From contig JAJRRE010000448.1 of assembly GCA_024279745.1 (NCBI GenBank), forward strand, positions 1-7,940: a stretch of DNA of 7,940 nt. The letters are read 5' to 3'. The position numbers and the translations under genes were made by a program. Positions 1 to 6,800 of this stretch are shown here, in pieces. A model generated the notes under the pieces. The model was not told the origin of the DNA and made no database searches. It saw only the letters and a list, made by a program, of their open reading frames with translations. The stretch is from Alphaproteobacteria bacterium (GTDB lineage: Bacteria; Pseudomonadota; Alphaproteobacteria; Rhizobiales; Hyphomicrobiaceae). Position 1 is the stretch's first letter. Every line of letters begins with the position of its first letter.

Positions 1-221
1 GCACGTCTACGACATGATGTGCTTCCATCCGGGCCGACCAGGCTCTATGCTGGCGGGGTTTGTGGTTTGTAGGGAGCGTAGCGATGCCTATCATCTGCGC
101 GCACTCTTTCCTGTTCCTGCTTTCGGGTCATCATCCCCTCCTCGTCTTTGCCTGCCTGTTCATCGCTCTGTCCCAATCACCTTAACGCTTTTCATCCTGT
201 CGTCAAGAACATAAAAAGAAC
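1..221. other. Left-edge region without a convincing gene
   Basis: I see no supportable gene here. The plus-strand frame from base 2 is open to a TAA at 212-214 and could in principle be the tail of a gene entering from the left. Its translation (Cys-, Pro-, Ser- and Leu-rich, ending ILSSRT) has no family character and no ribosome binding site precedes its internal ATG codons. The minus strand is broken by stops in all frames. It is best read as upstream non-coding sequence for the gene starting at 295. Confidence 0.5.
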
Positions 222-248
222 TTTACAGGAACGTATGGAGGGTATAAT
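222..248 (+). promoter_or_regulatory. Candidate sigma-70-type promoter for the Arg/Tyr-rich gene
   Basis: TTTACA at 222-227 resembles the TTGACA -35 box and TATAAT at 243-248 is a perfect -10 box. The spacer is 15 nt, shorter than the usual 16-18, so strength is uncertain or may depend on an activator. Transcription would begin near 255, giving a leader of about 40 nt before the ATG at 295. This is by far the best promoter-like match I noticed in the window. Confidence 0.5.
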
Positions 249-280
249 AGTTGCATAGCCGTTTAGTATCGGCCCGTACA

Positions 281-286
281 GAGGGG
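281..286 (+). promoter_or_regulatory. Ribosome binding site fixing the start at 295
   Basis: GAGGGG ends 8 nt before the ATG at 295, which is good Shine-Dalgarno spacing. A competing ATG at 290 lies only 3 nt from it, in another frame, and stops after two codons (ATG CAA TGA, 290-298). The spacing therefore favours 295. Confidence 0.6.
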
Positions 287-294
287 ATTATGCA

Positions 295-1209
295 ATGAGT
301 AAAACAGCTTTTGCTGGAATTGGCGCATTTGCCGGCGCGGTCGGTTTTCTTGCCGCCTCCATCTGGCACGGTACGCAAGGGCAGCCACTGCCGAGTCCTG
401 CTGTTTCTGCCCCGGCTGCAATCAAAGCGGCGTCATCGGTGCAAAGAGTGGCGTCATTGGTGCAAATTGGACCTGGCGCCACTGCCGCCAAGTCCAGCAG
501 CACGTCAACGGAACGCAAATCGACTGATAGTCTCCCGGCTGCACACCGCAGTCAGGACGCCGGCCCCACTGACCGCCGTTCCACCACGATCAATCGCCCA
601 GCCGAGAGGCGCTATTCCAGGCGGTATCGCAAGCGCAAGTACCGCAAGTCATGGAATGACCGGCAATACCGGCGATATGCGCGCGACCGATTTCTCGACA
701 GCCGGTACGATAGGCATCGCTTTTACAAGCGTGATCGCTGGCGCCCGCGCCGCAATCGGAACTATCGCCAGCGCGGTTATGACCGTTATACGCGGCCGCG
801 CCGCACACGGCGGTATTTTGTGTCTCGAAATTATGATCGGCGCTATTACAATCGCTATTGGCGCTATCGGGGCCAGAGGTATAAGCAAGCCCGTCGGTAT
901 CGCCCATTCGCAGAGCGGCGCTATCGATACCGCAATTATGATCGTTATGCCCGCCGCGGCAGTAAACGCTATGGCTGGAGCAAACGCCGGGAAAATCTAA
1001 CGATACCAACTGCCAAATCCAGTCAGGATAAAATCACGCGAGAGCCCGCATCATCCATCTCGGCGGCCCCGCTCCTCAAATGTTCCCCTGGCAAAAACAT
1101 CGCTCAAGGAAACCGCTCACAAAGCCCAGCCAATGCGCCGCCGCGTTCCGGTGACAAAAATAACGGAGGATTGGGGTGGCTCCAGCCAGATAGCGGCCGC
1201 AGCATTTGA
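295..1209 (+). CDS. Hypothetical Arg/Tyr-rich protein with N-terminal membrane segment
   Basis: I do not recognise a family for this 304-residue protein. Residues 1-25 (Lys3, then hydrophobic Ala/Gly/Phe/Leu from about 5 to 23) look like a single membrane anchor or an uncleaved signal; there is no lipobox. Residues 26-103 are a Ser/Ala/Pro/Thr linker. Residues 104-232 are extremely biased: by my count about 49 Arg and 23 Tyr in 129 residues, with short recurring units such as RYR, YRR, NYDR and RRY. The tail (233-304) is polar and probably disordered. The strongly basic, aromatic core suggests binding to a polyanion such as nucleic acid, phospholipid head groups or acidic polysaccharide; that is inference. 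The start is supported by GAGGGG 8 nt upstream and a TATAAT box at 243-248. Other frames over the core are also open, a side effect of the repetitive Arg codons, but they lack a matching start signal. The next gene lies 174 bp downstream on the same strand. Confidence 0.65.
   Translation: MSKTAFAGIGAFAGAVGFLAASIWHGTQGQPLPSPAVSAPAAIKAASSVQRVASLVQIGPGATAAKSSSTSTERKSTDSLPAAHRSQDAGPTDRRSTTINRPAERRYSRRYRKRKYRKSWNDRQYRRYARDRFLDSRYDRHRFYKRDRWRPRRNRNYRQRGYDRYTRPRRTRRYFVSRNYDRRYYNRYWRYRGQRYKQARRYRPFAERRYRYRNYDRYARRGSKRYGWSKRRENLTIPTAKSSQDKITREPASSISAAPLLKCSPGKNIAQGNRSQSPANAPPRSGDKNNGGLGWLQPDSGRSI
430..466 (+). repeat. Short 21-nt-period direct repeat inside the Arg/Tyr-rich gene
   Basis: Two 16-base copies, GCGTCATCGGTGCAAA at 430-445 and GCGTCATTGGTGCAAA at 451-466, differ at one base and are spaced by exactly 21 nt. 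They encode two tandem seven-residue units, about ASSVQRV and ASLVQIG, in the linker after the membrane segment. The in-frame period keeps the reading frame and points to a small past duplication. Confidence 0.6.
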
Positions 1210-1383
1210 TAACTGGGCGAACGCTCGTGAGGGCATTGGCGAATCGCTGTAGCATGGAGTGGCTGTCGTGATGGTGTGCCAACATAAACCGGCTCTCATT
1301 GACGGTATTGATATGGCAGCCTGGCAGTCGCTCCGTAGTGGGCCCGCCTCGTCCTTGACAACTCACAAGAGATCCCGCGTTCA

Positions 1384-2484
1384 ATGGCTGATCATTCCAA
1401 GCAGATTTCCAAATTGCGCGAAGCAGCTTTTCGCGGATGGATTAAAGAATTGCAGGATGTGGAAGAAGATCGCTTTGGCAATGCCGTTGCCCCGTCCCAG
1501 ATCGTTCCGCCAAGCCGTGAGGAGGCTCCAACCGAATTGCCGCTGCGTGAGCAATTCCAGAATGACACGACTGAAGATTTTGCCAATGCCCACCGGAGCG
1601 AAATTGAATTTCAGCAGCAGCAAACCGCTGCCGCAATCCCCCCAGCCCAGGCAGAGCCCAATTCACCGGAAACGCGTGTCGCTCTTGACGACGACGTTAT
1701 GCAAACCGACTTGTCTACGGCGCAACAAGCCGCGCCTGCGATTGGCGCCATGCGATCTGCAACGCATCACCACCCCCCTGCGCCGCAGGAACGCCAGCCT
1801 GATGCACAATCTTTTCCTGCCCGCACAGACCAGTCTGTTCCAGATCAGTCTGCACCCGGCCCAAACGATTATGCCACCTCGCCGCAACAACACTCCCAAT
1901 CAATCGATGCGGCCACGCAAAAACTGATTAAAGATTTGCGTGTGATGAAACGCACGAGGTTCAATGCGCAGGAACGGTTCGAGGCCAAACACAAAGCCTC
2001 GGTTGCCGCTTTCACTTTGGCAGCAGTATTTGAAATCGGATTATCACTGGTCGGCACTAATTTCCTGACCACCTTGCCTAAGGATGTGAGTAATTTCATC
2101 AATTTCTCGTCCCAAATCACAGCGGTTTTTATTTTGGGATTTGGGCTCGTTGCCACATTGAGCAATTACCAGACCCAGGCGTTATATCTTCAACGCTGCG
2201 CCATGGATTGGGGAAACCTGAGCCGTGAGCTGCAAATCGCGCAGCCTGTATCGCAGCGCCTGCTGCAAGATTATCGGCGCCGGTATCACGAAATCGAAGG
2301 GCGCTGCCCGCCAAATCATGCCGCCCAAGATTGGCGCCGGGCCCAGTTGAATGATAAAAGCGAAACCAGGGATTGGCGCGCCGCCAAATATGATTTCTTT
2401 CTCGACGTTCATCTGATCTACGCGCTAACCGGGATCGGCTATGTTACATTTTTTGCCCTTGGCCTGTGGCAATCTCTGGGCTGA
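1384..2484 (+). CDS. SLATT-like membrane effector protein with long disordered N-terminus
   Basis: This 366-residue protein has two parts. Residues 1-30 could form a charged amphipathic helix; residues 31-178 are low-complexity, rich in Pro, Gln, Ala and Asp, and probably disordered. Residues 180-366 resemble the SLATT domain (SMODS and SLOG-associating two-TM effector). A basic helix (KRTRFNAQERFEAKHK, 189-204) leads into hydrophobic segments at about 205-227 and 241-262. A helical stretch follows (LYLQRCAMDWGNLSREL, 267-283), then YHEIEGRCPPNH (301-312), which fits the conserved 'Y..i....p.NH...D' element I associate with SLATT proteins, and a last hydrophobic segment at 345-364. SLATT proteins are predicted to permeabilise the inner membrane when triggered by a partner; no sensor or nucleotide cyclase is visible here. 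The ATG is the only possible start: an in-frame TAG lies at 1336-1338 with no other start codon between. The ribosome binding site is weak (AAGAGAT, 1367-1373). The family call rests on pattern recall, not a search; a generic helical membrane protein is the alternative. Confidence 0.65.
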   Translation: MADHSKQISKLREAAFRGWIKELQDVEEDRFGNAVAPSQIVPPSREEAPTELPLREQFQNDTTEDFANAHRSEIEFQQQQTAAAIPPAQAEPNSPETRVALDDDVMQTDLSTAQQAAPAIGAMRSATHHHPPAPQERQPDAQSFPARTDQSVPDQSAPGPNDYATSPQQHSQSIDAATQKLIKDLRVMKRTRFNAQERFEAKHKASVAAFTLAAVFEIGLSLVGTNFLTTLPKDVSNFINFSSQITAVFILGFGLVATLSNYQTQALYLQRCAMDWGNLSRELQIAQPVSQRLLQDYRRRYHEIEGRCPPNHAAQDWRRAQLNDKSETRDWRAAKYDFFLDVHLIYALTGIGYVTFFALGLWQSLG

Positions 2485-2584
2485 CTGAAGATTGTGACGG
2501 CTGAATTCTTAAACGTCCCCGGCCCCGGCCGCGGCATGAAACGCCCCCGCATAAAGCTGATCCGGCTGCCTGCTCCTGCTCCCC

Positions 2585-2598
2585 GATCTGGCCAGATC
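2585..2598. other. 14-bp perfect palindrome between convergent genes
   Basis: GATCTGGCCAGATC is its own reverse complement and lies in the 128-bp gap between the SLATT-like gene and the end of guaA, which converge. On the plus strand it is followed by CGCTCTTTGTT, a partly T-rich run. As RNA it would fold with about five pairs and a four-base loop, weak for an intrinsic terminator. It could equally be a protein-binding site. I saw no other terminator-like structure in this gap, which otherwise holds GC-rich sequence (2518-2535). Confidence 0.25.
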
Positions 2599-2612
2599 CG
2601 CTCTTTGTTCAT

Positions 2613-4160
2613 TCATTCCCACTCAATTGTGCCCGGCGGTTTGCTGGTGATATCATAGACCACACGGTTTATGCCTTGCACTTCGTTAATGATCCGCGTG
2701 GCGGCGCGGCCCAGAAACTCATGGCTAAACTGATAATAATCGGCAGTCATACCATCCGTTGAGGTAACGGCACGCAGCGCACAGACAAACTCATAGGTCC
2801 GCCCGTCGCCCATAACGCCGACCGTGCGCACCGGCAGCAGCACCGCAAAGGCCTGCCAGATCTCGTCATATAGACCGCTTTTGCGGATCTCATCGAGGTA
2901 AACCGCATCAGCCTTACGCAATATATCCAGTTTTTCCGCCGTGATCTCCCCCGGCATTCGGATCGCCAGTCCCGGCCCTGGGAAAGGATGACGACCGATG
3001 AAATGATCAGGCAGGCCAAGCTCATGACCCAACGCCCGTACTTCGTCCTTGAACAGTTCACGCAGCGGCTCAACCAGTTTCAAATTCATCCGCTCGGGCA
3101 GACCGCCCACATTGTGATGGGACTTGATGGTCACGGACGGCCCGCCGGTGAATGAGACCGATTCAATCACATCGGGATATAACGTTCCTTGCGCCAGGAA
3201 TTTTGCATCTCCCACTTTGCCCGCTTCTTCTTCAAAGATATCGATAAACAGCCCGCCAATGATCTTGCGCTTTTTTTCCGGATCTTCAACGCCGCTCAAT
3301 TGTCCCAAGAAGCGCTCCTGCGCCTCAATATGCACAAGCGGTATGTTGTAATGCTCCCGGAACAGCGAGACAACATCATGCGCTTCGTCCATGCGCAGCA
3401 AACCGTGATCGACAAAGATGCAGGTCAGCTGATCGCCGATGGCTTCATGGAGTAGCACCGCTGCCACCGCTGAATCCACGCCGCCGGACAACCCGCAAAT
3501 CACTTTGCCGCCGCCCACCTGATCGCGAATCGCTTTAACCGAACTGGTGCGAAAATGCGCCATTGTCCAATCGCCCTTCAGGCCAGCGATTTTGTGAACG
3601 AAATTACCGATCAGCTTGGCGCCGTCTGGCGTGTGCACGACTTCGGGGTGAAATTGCACCGCGTAAAATTTGCGGCGCTCATCGGCGATGGCGGCAAACG
3701 GCGCATTATTGCTGGCACCGATGACACTGAAGCCCTCGGGGATCTTGGTGATTTTATCGCCGTGGCTCATCCATACGGTCGGGCAATCGCCCACCGACCA
3801 AACGCCCTCAAATAATGCCGTGTCGCCGATCACATTAATTTGCGCGCGGCCAAATTCGCGGGCGTGCCCTGTCTCCACTTCGCCGCCAAGCTGTTCGACC
3901 ATGGTCTGCTCGCCGTAACAAATCGCCAGCACCGGCAAGCCCCGATCAAATACCCAATCGGGCGCGCGCGGCGTGTCCATATCGGTCACACTGGCCGGAC
4001 CGCCCGACAATATCACCGCCTTGGGCTTAAGCTCATGCAGCGCGTTTTGCGCATTATTGAACGGTACAATTTGTGAATAAACGCCCTGCTCGCGCACGCG
4101 CCGCGCAATAAGCTGCGTCACCTGGCTGCCAAAATCTATGATGAGAACTGTATCTGTCAT
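2613..4160 (-). CDS. guaA: GMP synthase (glutamine-hydrolysing)
   Basis: Cytosolic enzyme that converts XMP, ATP and glutamine to GMP, the last step of guanine nucleotide synthesis. It is complete at 515 residues, close to the usual 510-525. The class I glutamine amidotransferase domain (about 5-195) shows LSGGPASV at 51-58, the nucleophile elbow AICYGEQ with Cys81, and AVQFHPEV with His171 and Glu173. The ATP-pyrophosphatase domain follows, with P-loop SGGVDS at 225-230. The C-terminal dimerisation domain contains [12 protein letters not shown] (390-401) and ends in KPPGTIEWE. The start at 4160 ([11 protein letters not shown]) places the first beta strand as in other GuaA proteins; a TTG 12 codons upstream is open but unlikely. 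No strong ribosome binding site is seen, only CTGGGGT close to the ATG. It diverges from the ligase gene across 97 bp, so it probably has its own promoter there. Confidence 0.97.
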   Translation of the reverse strand: MTDTVLIIDFGSQVTQLIARRVREQGVYSQIVPFNNAQNALHELKPKAVILSGGPASVTDMDTPRAPDWVFDRGLPVLAICYGEQTMVEQLGGEVETGHAREFGRAQINVIGDTALFEGVWSVGDCPTVWMSHGDKITKIPEGFSVIGASNNAPFAAIADERRKFYAVQFHPEVVHTPDGAKLIGNFVHKIAGLKGDWTMAHFRTSSVKAIRDQVGGGKVICGLSGGVDSAVAAVLLHEAIGDQLTCIFVDHGLLRMDEAHDVVSLFREHYNIPLVHIEAQERFLGQLSGVEDPEKKRKIIGGLFIDIFEEEAGKVGDAKFLAQGTLYPDVIESVSFTGGPSVTIKSHHNVGGLPERMNLKLVEPLRELFKDEVRALGHELGLPDHFIGRHPFPGPGLAIRMPGEITAEKLDILRKADAVYLDEIRKSGLYDEIWQAFAVLLPVRTVGVMGDGRTYEFVCALRAVTSTDGMTADYYQFSHEFLGRAATRIINEVQGINRVVYDITSKPPGTIEWE

Positions 4161-4221
4161 ACCCCAGCGGTTACGACAAATGTGCCGTCCGCGCAACCGG
4201 CAAGGTCAGGACGCCAACATC

Positions 4222-4251
4222 TTGCGCAATAACGACAAGCTGCGCCATACT
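4222..4251 (+). promoter_or_regulatory. Weak candidate promoter for the carboxylate-amine ligase gene
   Basis: TTGCGC at 4222-4227 and CATACT at 4246-4251 are separated by 18 nt and loosely match -35 and -10 boxes. Transcription would then start at or very near the ATG at 4258. No purine-rich ribosome binding site precedes that ATG, so the transcript may be leaderless. The match is poor and could be chance. The same 97-bp gap must also serve guaA in the other direction. Confidence 0.2.
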
Positions 4252-4257
4252 ATCTGA

Positions 4258-5391
4258 ATGTCCATTCCCGAACCAAGTTTTAGTCTCGGTATTGAGGAAG
4301 AATATCTTCTTGTCGACAATGAGAGCCGCGATCTGGTCGCCGTTCCCGATGCTTTGATGCGCGCCTGCAAGGAGGCTCTTAACGATCAGGTCAGCCCCGA
4401 ATTCCTGAAATGCCAGATCGAGGTCGGCACCCGCGTGTGCAAGACAATCGCCGAGGCGCGCGCCGATCTGGCGCATTTGCGCGGCACGATTGCCAGGCTT
4501 GCAAGCGAATACGGCTTGGCGCCCATAGCCGCCTCCGCCCATCCCTTCGCCTCGTGGCAATCCCAAAGCCACACGGACAAGGAACGCTATGACCATCTGG
4601 CTCATGATCTGGCGGGTATCGCGCGGCGTATGTTGATCTGCGGTATGCATGTGCATGTGGGCATTGAGGACAATGATCTGCGCATTGATCTGCTGAACCA
4701 GATGCCCTATTTTCTGCCGCATCTTTTGGCGCTGTCGACCTCGTCGCCGTTCTGGCAGGGCCTCAACACGGGCCTGCGCTCTTACCGGCTGTCGGTCTTT
4801 GACAATCTGCCGCGCACCGGCCTGCCGCCCAACTTCACCAGTTTTTCGGAATATGAGCGCTCGGTTAATATGATCGTAAAGAGCGGTCTGATTGAAGATT
4901 CCACCAAGATCTGGTGGGACCTGCGACCGTCCGGGCGCTACCCGACGCTTGAATGCCGCATTTGCGATATGTCGCCACGGCTCGATGATGCGGTCGCCAT
5001 TGCCGCACTTATTCAATGTTTGATGCGGATGCTCTACCGGCTGCGGCGGGACAACAAACGCTGGCGGCAATATGCCCGGTTCTTAATTAATGAGAACCGC
5101 TGGCGGGCGCAGCGCTACGGCACCTCGGGCGGGTTGATCGATTTTGGCATTGGCGAAGTTGTCCCGTTCACACAGCTGCTTGACGAGCTGGTCGATCTTG
5201 TCATGCCGGACGCTGAGGCATTGGGCTGCGTTGACGAAATCGCGCGCCTGAAACTGATTGTCAAATCGGGCACCAGTGCGGACCGGCAACTGGCGGTATA
5301 TGATAGCGCGCTGCGCGCAGGCAAAAGCGAAACCGAAGCCTTGCACGCGGTCGCCGATCAGCTTATTGGCGAAACCGTTGCAGCCCTGTGA
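4258..5391 (+). CDS. ybdK: YbdK-type carboxylate-amine ligase (glutamate-cysteine ligase family 2)
   Basis: ATP-dependent ligase of the GCS2 family, related to E. coli YbdK, which has weak gamma-glutamylcysteine ligase activity in vitro; the natural substrate of most members is unknown. At 377 residues it matches the family length (E. coli YbdK is about 372). Visible family motifs are [10 protein letters not shown] (11-20), with the acidic metal-binding residues, CGMHVHVG (128-135), [19 protein letters not shown] (219-237), [11 protein letters not shown] (278-288) and GTSADRQ (338-344). The last is, from memory, typical of many bacterial members outside the enterics. There is no signal peptide, so it is cytosolic. 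The ATG at 4258 places the first motif correctly but has no visible Shine-Dalgarno sequence. The gene stands alone on the plus strand between guaA (divergent) and rsmB (convergent, 36 bp between stops), so it is not part of the purine transcription unit. Confidence 0.92.
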   Translation: MSIPEPSFSLGIEEEYLLVDNESRDLVAVPDALMRACKEALNDQVSPEFLKCQIEVGTRVCKTIAEARADLAHLRGTIARLASEYGLAPIAASAHPFASWQSQSHTDKERYDHLAHDLAGIARRMLICGMHVHVGIEDNDLRIDLLNQMPYFLPHLLALSTSSPFWQGLNTGLRSYRLSVFDNLPRTGLPPNFTSFSEYERSVNMIVKSGLIEDSTKIWWDLRPSGRYPTLECRICDMSPRLDDAVAIAALIQCLMRMLYRLRRDNKRWRQYARFLINENRWRAQRYGTSGGLIDFGIGEVVPFTQLLDELVDLVMPDAEALGCVDEIARLKLIVKSGTSADRQLAVYDSALRAGKSETEALHAVADQLIGETVAAL

Positions 5392-5409
5392 TCTGCTTGT
5401 GCCGCTCGT

Positions 5410-5445
5410 TATTCCTTGCGTTGCACTCTATTCCTTGCGCTGCAC
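5410..5445. repeat. 19-bp tandem duplication across the rsmB stop codon
   Basis: Plus-strand TATTCCTTGCGTTGCAC (5410-5426) and TATTCCTTGCGCTGCAC (5429-5445) are 17-base copies with one mismatch and a 19-bp period. On the minus strand the right copy encodes the last residues of the methyltransferase (VQRKE, then TAG at 5430-5428). The left copy repeats the same codons just past the stop, again ending VQRKE-TAA but in a shifted frame. It fills most of the 36-bp gap between the convergent stop codons. Confidence 0.8.
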
Positions 5446-6798
5446 GGTGGCGATGTAAAAACCATCAGTGCCGTGGCTGGCCGGGGTGAGCAGCAACGCG
5501 TCCTCGCGCCCGTCGGCAGAGACCGGTACTTGCACGGCCTCATCTAAAGTTTCGCCAGTCCCCCCTGGGGCGCCATCGTCACTTTCGCGTCCAGAAGAAA
5601 CACCGCCCTTGGCCATCGCACTTTTCCAGACTTGCGCGTAGGGCACAACTTCGAAATCGGGATATTGTTGCAAAAACCAGTTCAGCTGATCGGTGTTTTC
5701 TTCGGCCAGGATCGAGCAGGTTACATAGCATAAACGCCCGCCCGGTTTGACCAATGGCGCACCAAGGCTCAGCACCGCGCGCTGCTCTTCGATACGCTGC
5801 TCAATATTGTCGGGTTTCAAGCGCCATTTGGCATCGGGGCGGCGGCGCCAGGTGCCGGTGCCTGTGCACGGCGCATCAACCAGCACCACGTCGAAGCGCT
5901 CTTGCAATGCCCTCAAGGCCTCCTCTTCGCCGCCATCAAGCACCTGTACATTGCGCACGCCGGCCCGTTTCAACCGCTCGAAGATGGGCCGCAGCCGCCG
6001 CTTGTCGGCGTCATAAGCATAGATTTGTCCGGAGTTTTGCATTCGCGCCGCCATCGCCAACGTCTTGCCGCCGGCACCGGCGCATATGTCGGCAACCTGA
6101 TCACGCGCCCCCGCGCCAGACAATGCCGCGGCGATTTGCGACCCGGCGTCCTGGACCTCGAACCAGCCTTTGCCGTGACCCGTTTCAGATTCTACATGCG
6201 CCTGCTTGCGCGGTCCCCTAGTGGCGGGAATACGAATGCCCGCCAAGGTCAGCGGTGCCGGTTCAGCCCGATAGCGCGCCAAAGCCTTTAGCACTTTTGG
6301 GCGCAGGGCTTTGAGCGTATTAACGCGCAAATCCACCGGCGCGCGCTGTGCCAGTCCCGCGCCTTCAAGCGCCGCGCGCTCGCCAAAAACCTGCACCATT
6401 GCAGGCGCCATCCAGTTAGGATAATCGCCGCGTACATAATCAGGCGCATCGGCGTCCAGTTCGCGCGCCAATCCGGCGCGCTCCTCATCGGTGATCGGGG
6501 CGGGTGCGTGCTGCGCGCCGTCGGCAAGCGCTGCCACCTCTTCGATAGACAAACCAAAGCTGGTTGCGGCGGCCCCCAAGGCCAGCGCCCGCGGCGTCTG
6601 CTCGCCCATTCGCGCAGCAATAGAATGCTTACAGCGCAAGGCGTCGTAAACAAGATTGCCAATCGCGCCGCGGTCGCCGGAGCCGGCAAAACGATGCGCG
6701 CGCCCCCAGTTCGCCAATGCCATCGGCGCCGGCTGATGACGTTCAAACACTTCTTCAAGCACTTCTATCGCTGCTTGCAATCGTCCCGCCGGGCGCAT
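5428..6798 (-). CDS. rsmB: RsmB/NOP-family RNA (cytosine-5) methyltransferase
   Basis: SAM-dependent methyltransferase that makes m5C in RNA; the E. coli relative acts on 16S rRNA C967. It has 456 residues. Residues 1-145 form a helical region consistent with the NusB-like RNA-binding domain of RsmB. The Rossmann domain shows EVQDAGSQ (214-221), SAM-binding DICAGAGGKT (237-246), motif IV DAPCTGTGTWRRRPD with Cys311, and motif VI YVTCSI with catalytic Cys361. The C-terminus has the family ending TPASHGTDGFYIA (438-450). Between about 396 and 432 there is a hydrophilic Gly/Asp/Glu/Ser-rich stretch that I judge to be an insertion. The start at 6798 is fixed by GGAGGGG 7 nt upstream; an in-frame start at 6843 lies inside the upstream gene. 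The ATG is 2 nt after the MAPEG stop, so translation is probably coupled. The exact target nucleotide cannot be told from sequence alone. Confidence 0.92.
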   Translation of the reverse strand: MRPAGRLQAAIEVLEEVFERHQPAPMALANWGRAHRFAGSGDRGAIGNLVYDALRCKHSIAARMGEQTPRALALGAAATSFGLSIEEVAALADGAQHAPAPITDEERAGLARELDADAPDYVRGDYPNWMAPAMVQVFGERAALEGAGLAQRAPVDLRVNTLKALRPKVLKALARYRAEPAPLTLAGIRIPATRGPRKQAHVESETGHGKGWFEVQDAGSQIAAALSGAGARDQVADICAGAGGKTLAMAARMQNSGQIYAYDADKRRLRPIFERLKRAGVRNVQVLDGGEEEALRALQERFDVVLVDAPCTGTGTWRRRPDAKWRLKPDNIEQRIEEQRAVLSLGAPLVKPGGRLCYVTCSILAEENTDQLNWFLQQYPDFEVVPYAQVWKSAMAKGGVSSGRESDDGAPGGTGETLDEAVQVPVSADGREDALLLTPASHGTDGFYIATVQRKE

Positions 6799-6800
6799 AC

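Noticed and set aside
14..214. 66-codon open frame at the left edge
   Set aside because: No ribosome binding site or recognisable family, and its codons look non-coding; it may simply be an open frame in upstream DNA.
311..1000. 229-codon plus-strand frame inside the Arg/Tyr-rich gene
   Set aside because: It has no ribosome binding site or promoter of its own. It stays open because the Arg-codon repeats are stop-poor in several frames. The frame from 295 has the good start signals.
1355..1360. Perfect TTGACA box just before the SLATT-like gene
   Set aside because: No -10-like sequence lies 16-18 nt downstream; that position holds CGTTCA and runs into the start codon at 1384.
1259..1927. 222-codon plus-strand frame covering the gap before the SLATT-like gene and its first half
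   Set aside because: Its translation looks random and basic, with no good ribosome binding site, and it overlaps the SLATT-like frame, which has a coherent domain and membrane pattern.
2518..2535. GC-rich CCCCGG repeats and GCCGCGGC palindrome as a terminator
   Set aside because: No following T-run on either strand and no stable stem with a normal loop.
4171..5070. 299-codon minus-strand open frame opposite the ligase gene
   Set aside because: It is antisense to a gene with clear family motifs, and its translation is Gln/Arg/Ala-rich without family features; a typical shadow frame.
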